From NCBI GenBank assembly GCA_032051265.1, contig DAMBYU010000010.1:1-64000 (forward strand): 64,000 nucleotides of DNA, given 5' to 3'. The notes beneath the pieces were generated by a model that did no database searches, was not told the origin of the DNA, and worked only from the letters and a program-made list of their open reading frames with translations. Source of the DNA: Dryocola sp032051265. Its GTDB lineage: Bacteria; Pseudomonadota; Gammaproteobacteria; Enterobacterales; Enterobacteriaceae. Shown piece by piece: positions 43,160 through 52,769 of the stretch; positions within the stretch are counted from its first letter, which is position 1, and every line of letters begins with the position of its first letter. The position numbers were made by a program, and so were the translations under genes.

Positions 43160-43858
43160 TTAACGCCGAATGACATGCTTCACGATATATTTATTCGTGT
43201 TTTGATAAATATCTGACAAATCAACAACCTTGTTATCCTGAGAGTAGCTTACCGACTGCACGCGCAGCAACAGCGAATTCGGGGGGACCTGCAACAATTC
43301 AGCTTGTTCTTTTGTGGCCTGTACCGGAGTATAGCTGCGGTGGCTTTCGAGAATGGTGATATTGCACTCCTTGCGAAAATAGTTGAATTTTGATTGCTCC
43401 ATATTGCCGATGCTAAGCCAGGGAAAGAGCGCTACGGGAATGTAGCTGTTCTCAACCAGGATAGGAATGTCGTCAATAATGCGGATCCTTCGGATGTAAT
43501 ATACTTTTTCACCGGCTTCTATTTTCAACTGCTGGGCAATGGCTGGAGGTGCCTCGAGCATAGAAAACTCAATCACTTTGTTCACGTAGTTTGTTACGCC
43601 CACGATGTTCATCTGGTAGTTAAAACCGTCCAGCTCGCCGCCGTGATAGTTGATTTTACGCGCCACAAACGAACCGCTGCCGTGGCGTTTAACGATGAGT
43701 TTTTCATTCTCCAGCTGGGCCAGCGCCTTCCTCACCGTCATGACAGAAACCTGCAGCTCCTGTGCCAGTGCTTTTTCGCTAGGGAGGATGTCACCAATCT
43801 CATACTCCTCACTATTGATGCGAAATTTTATCTCGTCAGCAATTTTTTTGTATATCAC
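43160..43858 (-). CDS. GntR/HutC-family regulator of the phospho-alpha-glucoside operon
   Basis: 232-residue GntR regulator. N-terminal winged HTH (YKKIADEIKFRINSEEYEIG, LPSEKALAQELQVSVMTVRKAL) and C-terminal UTRA sugar-phosphate domain (VYYIRRIRIIDDIPILVENSYIP). Start is a GTG at 43858. Divergent from the PTS gene, so most likely its repressor, released by an imported sugar phosphate. Inverted repeats in the intergenic region are operator candidates. Confidence 0.88.
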   Translation of the reverse strand: MIYKKIADEIKFRINSEEYEIGDILPSEKALAQELQVSVMTVRKALAQLENEKLIVKRHGSGSFVARKINYHGGELDGFNYQMNIVGVTNYVNKVIEFSMLEAPPAIAQQLKIEAGEKVYYIRRIRIIDDIPILVENSYIPVALFPWLSIGNMEQSKFNYFRKECNITILESHRSYTPVQATKEQAELLQVPPNSLLLRVQSVSYSQDNKVVDLSDIYQNTNKYIVKHVIRR

Positions 43859-43889
43859 TTCTGGATCTCTATTTTTTAGTCTGCAAACT

Positions 43890-43916
43890 AAAATGCACTA
43901 TAACTAACTGCATTTT
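43890..43916. promoter_or_regulatory. Operator candidate for the GntR regulator
   Basis: AAAATGCA at 43890-43897 and TGCATTTT at 43909-43916 form a perfect 8-bp inverted repeat 32 bases before the regulator start. Further AT-rich near-repeats (ATATATAA / TTATATAT) follow up to 43990 near the operon promoter. Confidence 0.45.
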
Positions 43917-44119
43917 ATGGTTTTTTTACTACCTTAAGCTTATTTTTATATAACTCATATATAAACTAGATAAAACTTATATATCTCTTTTCGATTTGAT
44001 TGTATGACTCATATCACAAATACCCGCTTTTGGGCTCTGTCGGGCAATCCTCACCGCTTAGGATAATTTCAACATTCAGGTTTTGTGTAAGCAATCTGCA
44101 AGAGGTGAGGGTGTGTCAG

Positions 44120-45658
44120 ATGGCCATATTAAAAAAACTACAGGACTTCTCTAAAGCAATGATTGGCCCGGTTCTGTATTTACCGGTGATCGGTCTTTTA
44201 ATTGCTTTGTTCAGCATTGCCACCAACAAATTATGGGTATCAGAAGGCAGTGCGATTTATCTCGTTGGTAAATATGCCTCCAGCCTGTTGTGGGCAATAA
44301 TGAATAACCTTGGCTTTTTCTTTTGTCTTGGCCTCGCCAGCGGGCTTGCCAAAACCAGAAAATCCGAAGCCTCATTTGTTGCCGCCATGTCATATTTTAT
44401 GTATCTGGCAGGCAATAACAGCTGGCTGACGCTAACACAGCGTCTTGCGCAAGGAGCCACTAACGCAGAACTCTACGGCAGTGGGCAAATATTTATCTTT
44501 GGTTTCAAAGTTATTGATATCGGTGTCTTTCTGGGAATTATTCTTGGTGCCCTGGTGGCTTTTATCCATAACCGTTTTGTCAATAAAGAGTTCCGTGGTG
44601 CATTCTCTATTTACGGCAACAGCAAGCTGGTGCTGATTATTATGATCCCAGTGGTGGCTTTATTTGCCGTTGCTACCGTCTACATCTGGCCGGTGGTGGC
44701 GCATGGCATTTCGGCGCTGACTACATTTATGAAAACGTTCGGCTCCGTTGGCGTGTTCTTATACGGTTTCCTTAATCGATTTTTAATCCCAACGGGTTTA
44801 CATCATCTGGTGTGGTCGCCTTTTGTCTTTACCTCGATTGGCGGGCAAATGCTGGTTGACGGACAGACGGTGATTGGCGCCAAACCCATATTCCTTGCAG
44901 AGATTGCGAACAACTCCAGCGCTGCCCTGAGCGATTCGGCGCGATTTTTGACCTATGGCATGGTGAAAATTTTCGGTACGGCAGGGATGGCGCTGGCGTT
45001 TTATAAAACAGCACGGCCTGAATATAAGGCCACGCTAAAAGTGGCCCTGATTCCGCTTATTGTGACTTCATTTTTAGTGGGGATCACCGAGCCGTTTGAA
45101 TTCCTCTTTATTTTCACCGCACCATTGTTATGGCTGATTTATTCCTTACTCGATGGTTTCTTTCAGATGCTGGCGTGGATACTCGACGTTCGGGTCTGTG
45201 CAACGAATGGTATTATCGATTTTATCGTCTACAACATTCCGGCAGGTGCAGGAAAAACACACTGGCCTGTATTTGTTATCCTCGGGCTTATCGAAACTCT
45301 GACGATGTATGTTGTCGGTAAATTTGTTATCACGCGGTTTAATATGGCAACGCCTGGGCGGCGTATCGAGGATGAGGCGGTAATAAAAAAAGAGAGCATG
45401 GAAAGTCTCGCTGAAAATGAATTAGGTGAAAATGTTATTCGTGGACTTGGCGGGAAAGATAATATTGTTCTGGTGGATAATTGTTTTACCCGACTGCGCG
45501 TTGACGTACACAATCCGAATTTGATTGATAAAGAAGTATTGAAACGTACCGGTGGTACAGAGGTATTAATTAAAGGCAATCATGTTCAGGTTATTTATGG
45601 CTTAAGTGTAAACAGGGTCAGAAATAATGTGAATACGGCTTTGGGTATAAATGACTAA
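44120..45658 (+). CDS. PTS alpha-glucoside-type enzyme IICB
   Basis: 512-residue PTS permease of the glucose-glucoside family. The N-terminal EIIC domain (about 1-400, ten helices) contains the ITEPFEFLFIF motif typical of EIIC; the C-terminal EIIB domain (about 425-512) has the phosphorylated Cys455 in LVDNCFTRLRVD. Similar to AglA/GlvC/MalX-type transporters. No IIA domain, so it likely borrows IIA-Glc. ATG 44120 lies behind GAGGTGAGG. Followed after 8 bases by a GH4 phospho-alpha-glucosidase, which fits import and phosphorylation of maltose-like or sucrose-isomer disaccharides. Confidence 0.9.
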   Translation: MAILKKLQDFSKAMIGPVLYLPVIGLLIALFSIATNKLWVSEGSAIYLVGKYASSLLWAIMNNLGFFFCLGLASGLAKTRKSEASFVAAMSYFMYLAGNNSWLTLTQRLAQGATNAELYGSGQIFIFGFKVIDIGVFLGIILGALVAFIHNRFVNKEFRGAFSIYGNSKLVLIIMIPVVALFAVATVYIWPVVAHGISALTTFMKTFGSVGVFLYGFLNRFLIPTGLHHLVWSPFVFTSIGGQMLVDGQTVIGAKPIFLAEIANNSSAALSDSARFLTYGMVKIFGTAGMALAFYKTARPEYKATLKVALIPLIVTSFLVGITEPFEFLFIFTAPLLWLIYSLLDGFFQMLAWILDVRVCATNGIIDFIVYNIPAGAGKTHWPVFVILGLIETLTMYVVGKFVITRFNMATPGRRIEDEAVIKKESMESLAENELGENVIRGLGGKDNIVLVDNCFTRLRVDVHNPNLIDKEVLKRTGGTEVLIKGNHVQVIYGLSVNRVRNNVNTALGIND

Positions 45659-45666
45659 CGAGGTGG

Positions 45667-46998
45667 ATGGTGAAAGATAAATTTGTAGTGACAATTGCAG
45701 GCGGCGGCAGTACTTACACTCCGGGAATCGTTTTGATGTTGCTTGAAAACATGGACCGTTTTCCGATAAAAGAGATTCGGCTCTATGACAATAATGCCGA
45801 GCGTCAAGGCTTGCTGGGGGAAGCCTGCCAAATCATGGTCAGTGAAAGTCACCCCGAGGTTGCCTTCAGTTACACTACCGATCCGCAGGCGGCATTTACC
45901 GATGTCGATTTTGTGATGGCCCATATTCGCGTTGGCCTTTACGAAATGCGGGAAAAGGATGAAAAAATTCCGCTGAAATATGGCGTAGTGGGTCAGGAAA
46001 CTTGTGGGCCAGGTGGCATCGCTTATGGCATGCGTTCAATTGCGGGCGTGCTGGAACTGGTCGATTACATGGAGCTCTACTCGCCGGACGCCTGGATGCT
46101 TAACTATTCCAACCCGGCGGCCATTGTGGCCGAAGCAACTCGGCAACTGCGACCAACTTCGAAAATCATCAATATTTGCGATATGCCTGTCGCCATTGAA
46201 GGGCTCTTCGCGGATATTCTTGGCCTGGCATCGCGTAAAGAGATGAACGTTCGCTATTACGGCCTGAACCATTTTGGTTGGTGGACCAGCATCACCGATA
46301 AGGCAGGGAAGGATTTAATGCCGGCGCTTAAAAAACATGTGGCTGAGCATGGTTACTGTAGCCAGACCGAGGATTTTCAGCACAAGGCACCCAGCTGGAT
46401 CGCAACGTTTAAGAAAGCGAAAGATCTCTTCGCGCTGGATCCGCAAACGCTGCCCAACACCTATCTGAAATACTATTTTTACCCGGATTATGTGGTGGAG
46501 CACTCGGATCCGAACGTTACACGTGCTAATGAAATCGTCATCGGCAGGGAAAAAGAGGTGTTCGATATGGCCCGGCATATTGTGGAGCGGAAAAGCGCTC
46601 GCGAAGCCCACTTCCATGCGGGCGCCCACGCTACCTTTATCGTCGACCTTGCCTGTGCGATCGCTTTTAACACCCAGGAAAGGATGCTGTTGATTGTGGA
46701 AAACAACGGTGCGATCGCCAATTTTGACGAAACGGCAATGGTGGAAGTCCCCTGCCTGGTAGGTGCTAATGGACCGGAACCGTTGGCGATGGGGCGTATT
46801 CCCTCTTTCCAGAAGGGGCTTATGGAACAGCAGGTTGCGGTCGAAAAACTGGTGGTCGAAGCCTGGATAGAAGGAAGTTATCAGAAGCTCTGGCAGGCGT
46901 TAGCGCTGTCAAAAACCGTGCCCAGCGCCTCGGTAGCAAAAGCAATTCTGGATGAGTTGATTGAGGCCAACAGGGATTACTGGCCTGAGCTGCACTAG
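45667..46998 (+). CDS. 6-phospho-alpha-glucosidase (GH4, GlvA/AglB-like)
   Basis: 443-residue family GH4 enzyme, which hydrolyses 6-phospho-alpha-glucosides by an NAD+- and Mn2+-dependent redox/elimination mechanism. NAD site AGGGSTYTPGIVLML near the N-terminus; substrate and metal site NYSNPAAIVAEA, NICDMP (metal Cys) and GLNHFGWW. The CDMP motif marks alpha-specific GH4 enzymes. Similar along its length to E. coli GlvA and Klebsiella AglB. ATG 45667 behind GAGGTGG. Confidence 0.93.
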   Translation: MVKDKFVVTIAGGGSTYTPGIVLMLLENMDRFPIKEIRLYDNNAERQGLLGEACQIMVSESHPEVAFSYTTDPQAAFTDVDFVMAHIRVGLYEMREKDEKIPLKYGVVGQETCGPGGIAYGMRSIAGVLELVDYMELYSPDAWMLNYSNPAAIVAEATRQLRPTSKIINICDMPVAIEGLFADILGLASRKEMNVRYYGLNHFGWWTSITDKAGKDLMPALKKHVAEHGYCSQTEDFQHKAPSWIATFKKAKDLFALDPQTLPNTYLKYYFYPDYVVEHSDPNVTRANEIVIGREKEVFDMARHIVERKSAREAHFHAGAHATFIVDLACAIAFNTQERMLLIVENNGAIANFDETAMVEVPCLVGANGPEPLAMGRIPSFQKGLMEQQVAVEKLVVEAWIEGSYQKLWQALALSKTVPSASVAKAILDELIEANRDYWPELH

Positions 46999-47007
46999 CC
47001 TTTACTG

Positions 47008-47036
47008 CCAGCACCTTTCAGGGTGCTGGTCTTTAT
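47008..47036. terminator. Terminator of the PTS-GH4 operon
   Basis: CCAGCACC-TTTCAG-GGTGCTGG followed by TCTTTATT, between two converging genes. Confidence 0.82.
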
Positions 47037-47037
47037 T

Positions 47038-49665
47038 CTACGTCTCGTTAACCAGATGCTGCTGCGCTGCGGCATCAATCACCGCTTTTCGTTCCTTCAA
47101 CGCTTCAAGGCTCATGGGTTTGCCGATTAAATAGCCCTGGGTTTCATCACACTCAAGCATTTTTAATTTCTGCAACTGTCCCTGGGTTTCCACGCCTTCG
47201 GCGGTAATACTTAGCGAGAAGGCTTTCCCCAGCCCGATGATGTTCTCCACGATAGTGTTGGCGCTTTCGCTTTCCGGCATGGCGGAGATAAACGATCTGT
47301 CGAGTTTAATACCATCGAACGGGAAATTGCGCAGGTAGCTCAGCGATGAATAGCCGGTGCCGAAGTCATCCATCAGCAGACGTACACCAAGATTTTTTAG
47401 CGCCTGCATTAGCTCCAGGCTATTTTCCGGATTCCAGAGCGTGGCATTTTCTGTTATTTCAATTTCCAGACGAGCGGGATCGAGCTGCGATTCACGCAGC
47501 GCATCGCTTACGCGATCGACTATTCCCCAGGACTGAAACTCCACCGCAGAAACATTGACCGAAACCGCAAGCCCTTCAAGCTTCTGCTGAGCTTCACGGC
47601 AGGCAGTTTTCAGTACCCATTCGCTGATGGAGGCGATAAGCCCGGTTTCTTCTGCCAGAGTGATAAACTGGTCAGGCATTAATAATCCGAGCTGCGGATG
47701 TTGCCAGCGGATCAGCGCTTCTGCCGCAACAATCTGCGAAGTATTCAGGCAATAGCGCGGCTGATAAACCAGGCAGAAGTGCTGCAGTTTGATGGCTTCG
47801 CGCAGGCTGTTCTCCATTTCCCGGCGCTGTACCATCTGTTGGGCCATCTCGGGCGTGTAGAACATCCACTTGTTACGGCCGGAGTTTTTCGCCTTGTAAA
47901 GCGCCATGTCGGAATAGCGCAGCAGATCTCCGGCATCCACGGCATCGTGAGGCGCCAGAGCAACGCCCAGGCTGGCGCCGATAAAGATCTCATGGCCGTT
48001 AACCGTGAACGGGCGCAACAGTTCGTTGATAATGTTTTTGCACAGGGTTTCAAGGTAGTGACGATCGGCGATATCCGGGATAATTAAAATAAATTCGTCA
48101 CCTCCCTGACGAGCCACCAGATCGTTATCTCGTATGCAGTGGCGCAGCCTGGCAGAGACCTCATGCAGCACCAGATCGCCCACGCCGTGGCCAAACAGAT
48201 CGTTGACCGGCTTAAACTTATCCAGATCGAGGCTGATCATCGCCAGCGGACGCTCAGGGGTGGGCTGCGCCTGCAGCTTGCCTTCCAGAAATTCGCGCAT
48301 TCGCACCCGGTTTGGCAGGCCGGTCAGCTCATCATGCCTTGAGAGATACTGCACGCGCTGCTGCGCTTCAACTTCAAGGGTGACATCCGTCGCGGTACCG
48401 CGATAACCCGCAACGCCTTCCGAAGTGATGACCGGTTTGATAGCGATATGGCAGTAGCGCTGATGGTCCATCGCGGAGCGATACCTGCAGTGGAGCAGGC
48501 GGCGATGACCGGTCTGGCCCGGCTGGGCTATCCATTCCGCCAGCGAGAGATTATCGGCCTCCATAAAGGCAGTCACGGGTTGACCCAGCCATGATGAGAT
48601 GCTGTGCCCGGTAATGCCGGGAAACCTGTCTGACAGCCAGGTAAAGCGCAGCTCGCTGTCTGTCTCCCATATCCAGTCCGTTGTGGCTTCGGCAACGTCC
48701 CGGAAGCGGCGTTCGCTGGTGGCTAAAGCCTGTCGACTCTGTGCGAGCAAATAGCTGTTCTCATCGTACATGCGCGCTTTTTTCAGCAGATTACGGCTCT
48801 GCACCCAGGCGAGCGCGCTGCAGCCTGCGGCCAGCAATAATAGCAGAGGCAGAATATAGTGAATCAACTGGCGGCCCGGCTCCTCGCTTTTCCATTCAAG
48901 CGTCAGCGTCTGGCCGTTTACTGGCAGCGTCAGGGTGCCGCGCCTGCTTGCAGAGCGAGGTGCGTTTTTGTCCTGAATTCGGGTTTCATGGATGCCATAT
49001 TCTTCGCCCATTTGCGCCAGCTTTTTGTCATCCAGCACATCGACAAACACCAGCATGGAAGGCGAGCCGGGAATAAGGGCGACTTGTTTATCATCCCCGT
49101 TAGTTATCTTTGCCATTGCCACCAGAGCAGGGTGGCCCGCATGCAGCACCATCGTAGAGGACAGCGGCAAAGTATCGGGCCTGTTCATCGACTGCAACAG
49201 CGTAGGCAGTGGATTTGCGCCGAGCCATGCTGTAAGGCCCCTGGATGACAGCTGGCCTCTGATGACGCTGTAACGCGTTTTCTCAGCCCCATCCAGAACG
49301 AAAATACCTTCGTATTCAAAATCGCGATACAGCGAGCTACCCATATTTTGTCGGTTGTAGGCCCAGTCGGGATCGACGGCGACGTGCAGATTTTCATAGG
49401 CTTCGCCCCACCACGCATAATCTTTGATGTGGGTAGAAAGCGTATCGACACGATTATTCAGGGCCTTTTGCAGCAGCTTGCCGCTGTGCTCGTCTGCATC
49501 CTGATTAATGCTGTTGGCAATGGAGAGCAGAGAGAAAATCGCCACTACAAATAACACCGCCAGCAGCGATATCATCAGCAGGAGCGCACGTTTAATAAAG
49601 GCGGCGGTGGTGCGGTAGTCAGCGTCCGGGCTTGTGATGTCATCTTCAATCGAATAGTTTTTCAT
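47038..49665 (-). CDS. CHASE4-PAS-GGDEF-EAL cyclic-di-GMP protein
   Basis: 875-residue inner-membrane signalling protein. Membrane helices at about 27-50 and 267-288 enclose a periplasmic CHASE4-type sensor (DYAWWGEAYENL at about 82-93). Then a PAS domain (about 315-435), a diguanylate cyclase domain with intact GGDEF (521-525) and RxxD inhibitory site (512-515), and a phosphodiesterase domain with intact EAL (649-651) and the metal motif MDDFGTGYSSL. Both catalytic motifs are preserved, so it could make or degrade c-di-GMP. Ligand unknown. Confidence 0.93.
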   Translation of the reverse strand: MKNYSIEDDITSPDADYRTTAAFIKRALLLMISLLAVLFVVAIFSLLSIANSINQDADEHSGKLLQKALNNRVDTLSTHIKDYAWWGEAYENLHVAVDPDWAYNRQNMGSSLYRDFEYEGIFVLDGAEKTRYSVIRGQLSSRGLTAWLGANPLPTLLQSMNRPDTLPLSSTMVLHAGHPALVAMAKITNGDDKQVALIPGSPSMLVFVDVLDDKKLAQMGEEYGIHETRIQDKNAPRSASRRGTLTLPVNGQTLTLEWKSEEPGRQLIHYILPLLLLLAAGCSALAWVQSRNLLKKARMYDENSYLLAQSRQALATSERRFRDVAEATTDWIWETDSELRFTWLSDRFPGITGHSISSWLGQPVTAFMEADNLSLAEWIAQPGQTGHRRLLHCRYRSAMDHQRYCHIAIKPVITSEGVAGYRGTATDVTLEVEAQQRVQYLSRHDELTGLPNRVRMREFLEGKLQAQPTPERPLAMISLDLDKFKPVNDLFGHGVGDLVLHEVSARLRHCIRDNDLVARQGGDEFILIIPDIADRHYLETLCKNIINELLRPFTVNGHEIFIGASLGVALAPHDAVDAGDLLRYSDMALYKAKNSGRNKWMFYTPEMAQQMVQRREMENSLREAIKLQHFCLVYQPRYCLNTSQIVAAEALIRWQHPQLGLLMPDQFITLAEETGLIASISEWVLKTACREAQQKLEGLAVSVNVSAVEFQSWGIVDRVSDALRESQLDPARLEIEITENATLWNPENSLELMQALKNLGVRLLMDDFGTGYSSLSYLRNFPFDGIKLDRSFISAMPESESANTIVENIIGLGKAFSLSITAEGVETQGQLQKLKMLECDETQGYLIGKPMSLEALKERKAVIDAAAQQHLVNET

Positions 49666-50003
49666 GCCTGTTTACCCAGAGTATCCGTCTATAAGGCTGG
49701 CTCGCCAGTCAGGTCTATTATCGGCCCGGTTCGCCTGGTCTTTATAACTGAGTGGATAATGAAGATAGTTTATGGCAAAAAAAATGAGCAGATTAGCGAG
49801 GGATACAGGCTTCGTTCTGCCAGCGAGTGTGATGACTGACACGTTTTTTCGGTTAAATCAGCTGGGTGTAAGGCTTGCAATTTGTGCGGGTTTTCCCCGA
49901 TTACGCTGTAAAAACAAGCAGTCAAACGCCCGGGCGGTTGACGTATAAAACCGTTTTTCTTACCCTTTTGCTACGTGGTCACGTCCGTGGCTACATCCTG
50001 AAA
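49666..50003. promoter_or_regulatory. Region upstream of thrW
   Basis: 338 bases with no gene seen. It holds the promoter of the GGDEF/EAL gene on the left and that of thrW on the right (TTGACG at 49937 and TATAAA at 49943-49949 are close together; exact promoter not assigned). Confidence 0.35.
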
Positions 50004-50079
50004 GCCGATATAGCTCAGTTGGTAGAGCAGCGCATTCGTAATGCGAAGGTCGTAGGTTCGACTCCTATTATCGGCACCA
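50004..50079 (+). tRNA. thrW: tRNA-Thr(CGT)
   Basis: 76-nt cloverleaf with CCA encoded at 50077-50079; anticodon loop TTCGTAA carries CGT. Sequence agrees with E. coli thrW, a well-known prophage and island attachment site. A tyrosine integrase starts 163 bases downstream in the same direction, so its 3' half is probably the attachment core. Confidence 0.97.
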
Positions 50080-50242
50080 TTTCAAACTCTTCCCAAGTCT
50101 ACCGAAATCAACTTAAATCCCGTATACTGCGGTTTCTGGCCCGTATTTTATCTCCTCTTATCAACTGGACTCAACCGGAATCAAGTCACAGTTGGGGGCA
50201 TAAGTGGGGGCATTCTGTGTTCGGTCCAGGGAGATGCCCCCA

Positions 50243-51427
50243 ATGAAGCTAAATGCGCGACAGGTAGATGCAGCTAAACCCAGAGAGAAAGCCTATAAGC
50301 TGGCAGATGGTGCTGGTTTGTATCTTGAAGTCGTTCCCTCTGGTTCTCGATACTGGCGAATGAAATATCGCTTCAATGGAAAAGAGAAGCGTATGGCTTT
50401 TGGTGTTTATCCAGCAGTGTCTCTCGCACAAGCGAGGGCACTACGTGATGAAGCCAAGAAAAAGCTGGCCGAGGGTATCGATCCATCCTTTGCCAAGAAA
50501 GAAGAAAAGCTGGTTCGCGATGTGCAGCTCAATAATACTTTCCAGTCTGTGGCGCTTGAGTGGCACGGTACGAAGGTGAGCAGATGGTCAGAAGGTTATG
50601 CCTCCGACATTATCGAAGCTTTCAATAAAGATATTTTCCCTTATATAGGCCAGCAGCCGGTGAATGAAATCAAACCGCTGGTTCTGCTGAATGTGCTGCG
50701 TCGAATGGAAAGCCGTGGTGCGACAGAGAAGGCTAAGAAGGTTCGCCAGCGCTGCAGCGAAGTCTTTCGCTACGCCATCGTTACTGGCCGTGCGGAATAC
50801 AATCCTGCTGCAGATCTAACCAGTGCGATGTCAGGGCATGAATCGAAACATTACCCCTTCCTTACCGTTGAGGAGTTACCAGACTTCTTTAAAGCTCTCT
50901 CTGGTTATACAGGCAGCCCGCTGGTTGTTCTTGCCGCACGTTTGCTGATCCTTACGGGAGTTCGCACCGGTGAGCTTCGAGGTGCTTTCTGGAGTGAGTT
51001 TGATCTTGAAAAAGCGGTGTGGGAAATTCCTGCCGAGCGAATGAAGATGAAACGGCCTCACTTGGTGCCCCTCTCTACCCAAGCGCTGGAAATCGTACAG
51101 CAACTCAAAGTGATGTCTGGGCAATATCCTCTTGTGTTTCCAGGAAGGAATGACCCGCGTAAAACGATGAGCGAAGCGAGTATAAATCAGGTGTTCAAGC
51201 GGATTGGATACACGGGGAAGGTAACGGGACATGGTTTTCGCCACACGATGAGTACGATTTTGCACGAGGAAGGGTTCAATACAGCGTGGATTGAAACCCA
51301 GCTTGCGCATGTCGATAAGAATGCGATTCGTGGAACGTATAACCACGCCCAGTATCTTGAAGGGAGGAGGGAGATGATGCAGTGGTATGCGGATTATATT
51401 GAAGCATCTTTAACTAAGGTTATATAA
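50243..51427 (+). CDS. Tyrosine site-specific integrase (P4/CP4-57 type)
   Basis: 394-residue integrase. N-terminal DUF4102 arm-binding domain (LNARQVDAAKPREKAYKLAD), core-binding domain in the middle, and catalytic domain with Arg in LTGVRTGELR, HGFRHT and Tyr in GTYNHAQY. ATG 50243 gives the family MKLNARQVD; ATG 50234 is also in frame. It sits directly behind thrW as integrases of islands using that tRNA do. No direct repeat of the tRNA end was found downstream by eye, so the island's right edge is undefined. Confidence 0.94.
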   Translation: MKLNARQVDAAKPREKAYKLADGAGLYLEVVPSGSRYWRMKYRFNGKEKRMAFGVYPAVSLAQARALRDEAKKKLAEGIDPSFAKKEEKLVRDVQLNNTFQSVALEWHGTKVSRWSEGYASDIIEAFNKDIFPYIGQQPVNEIKPLVLLNVLRRMESRGATEKAKKVRQRCSEVFRYAIVTGRAEYNPAADLTSAMSGHESKHYPFLTVEELPDFFKALSGYTGSPLVVLAARLLILTGVRTGELRGAFWSEFDLEKAVWEIPAERMKMKRPHLVPLSTQALEIVQQLKVMSGQYPLVFPGRNDPRKTMSEASINQVFKRIGYTGKVTGHGFRHTMSTILHEEGFNTAWIETQLAHVDKNAIRGTYNHAQYLEGRREMMQWYADYIEASLTKVI

Positions 51428-51651
51428 GCCTGTAAATAGGGAAAACGAGTTTTTAAAGTTTTCCCTAGAGGTGCTATCTTTCAACTGTATAAAAAAACAG
51501 TATATAAAACAGTGCATTAGATCACTAAAAATGATCTTATAAATTTATTTTTTTTAATTTTCGTGATACACATCGCCTTAAATGGTTTAATTTGCATCCA
51601 CATCCATCACTGGATGACGATGGAAATTTTTAGCTGTTGTAGGAGAGCAGG
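51428..51651 (+). promoter_or_regulatory. AT-rich promoter region of the nuclease-ATPase operon
   Basis: 224 bases, very AT-rich, no gene. A small hairpin CATCCA-TCAC-TGGATG (51601-51616) precedes the AGGAGAG ribosome site of the nuclease gene. Confidence 0.45.
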
Positions 51652-52761
51652 GTGGCTAAAAATAAAGCGGCAAACGCCGGGGTTGATGCGTTAACAGGTT
51701 TTGAGTTTCAAAGAAACTGTGCATTGTATCTTTTGTTAGATAATTTCAATGCTTTTATCAATAAAGAGTTCTTTATTTGTATCGAACATCACGATGATTT
51801 TCTATTTTGTTATAAAACTGATTGCTTAAGTTATATAAACGAGATACATGCCTATCAAGCAAAGAAGCTTAGCGGGAAAATATGGACTATCGATTCTAGG
51901 TTTTCTGAGACGGTATCTAAAATACTATTGGTAGGCGAAAACTTAAGAAATGATGCTTTTGAAAAAAGTGAAGATTATAAACACCAGCTAACATTTATAT
52001 CAAATACAGAAATAGAATTAAAATACTCACCGTCAAAGGCGTTACAAAAAGAAGGTATTACTGAGCAGATATTAAGGGTTAATGAGCAAAACTCTATCTG
52101 TGTTTATGATGAATTACATAAAAACATTCAGAATAAAATTGAAAAGAAAGTTACAGATATTTGTAATGAAGAATCTTCTGTTTTTCATCGTAAAGAACTA
52201 AGTAACCTAAAAATTCAGTGGGCAGATTTCCCAAGAACGGCTGCAAAACAAAAAGAATCGCTTATTGGACTTATGTCTAGAAAGTTTTCTCATATAACTG
52301 ACTCGAAAGCAGCCATTGAGGTAATACTTGCTCTATTTAGAAATGTGGAAACTGTATATAATCAAGGGCAGGAAATATGTCTACTCGATCCAACAAAAAG
52401 GGTTGAAGGCGAAGAAGTTAAGAAAGTTATGAATATAATTGATTCACAGCAAAAGACATTCGATTATTGGCGTAACTCTGCACAGCAGTTCTCAATACAA
52501 TTTAGAATACCCCTGAATATACAGAAAAATCATGAGGCTTATATAATCAATTCTTTTGAGCTGCTAAAGGATATGAGTAATTTTGATTACCAGCTCATTA
52601 AAAATTTCGTTAGAAATAATGATTACACGGCTCAATATTACTCTCTTCAAGACATATTAACTGCATACATTGATGGCGTTAGAAAATCTCACTCTATAAA
52701 TTTGACTAACGTCGATATGTTTTTTGCAGTTCTGTGTTCGTACGTTGAGTGCTATGATTAA
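51652..52761 (+). CDS. DUF4297/Cap4-like nuclease of a two-gene defence module
   Basis: 369-residue protein, start GTG 51652 behind AGGAGAG. The N-terminus has the DUF4297 layout: ALTGFEFQRNCALYLLLDN (about 13-31), EHHDDFLF (45-52, acidic residues Asp48/49) and HAYQAKK (66-72, Gln69-x-Lys71), which is the D...QxK form of the PD-(D/E)xK nuclease site found in Cap4-type effectors. The remaining 200 residues are helical and unrecognised; no SAVED domain is seen. It is coupled (8-base gap) to an SMC-like ATPase, as nuclease effectors are in Lamassu and ABC-three-component systems. AT-rich and next to an integrase, so recently acquired. Confidence 0.78.
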   Translation: MAKNKAANAGVDALTGFEFQRNCALYLLLDNFNAFINKEFFICIEHHDDFLFCYKTDCLSYINEIHAYQAKKLSGKIWTIDSRFSETVSKILLVGENLRNDAFEKSEDYKHQLTFISNTEIELKYSPSKALQKEGITEQILRVNEQNSICVYDELHKNIQNKIEKKVTDICNEESSVFHRKELSNLKIQWADFPRTAAKQKESLIGLMSRKFSHITDSKAAIEVILALFRNVETVYNQGQEICLLDPTKRVEGEEVKKVMNIIDSQQKTFDYWRNSAQQFSIQFRIPLNIQKNHEAYIINSFELLKDMSNFDYQLIKNFVRNNDYTAQYYSLQDILTAYIDGVRKSHSINLTNVDMFFAVLCSYVECYD

Positions 52762-52769
52762 GGTAAATC

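Noticed and set aside
43024..43173. 49-codon frame behind AAGGAGAAAAGACCG
   Set aside because: Good ribosome site, but the protein is unremarkable, overlaps the 3' end of the GntR gene and has no supporting context.
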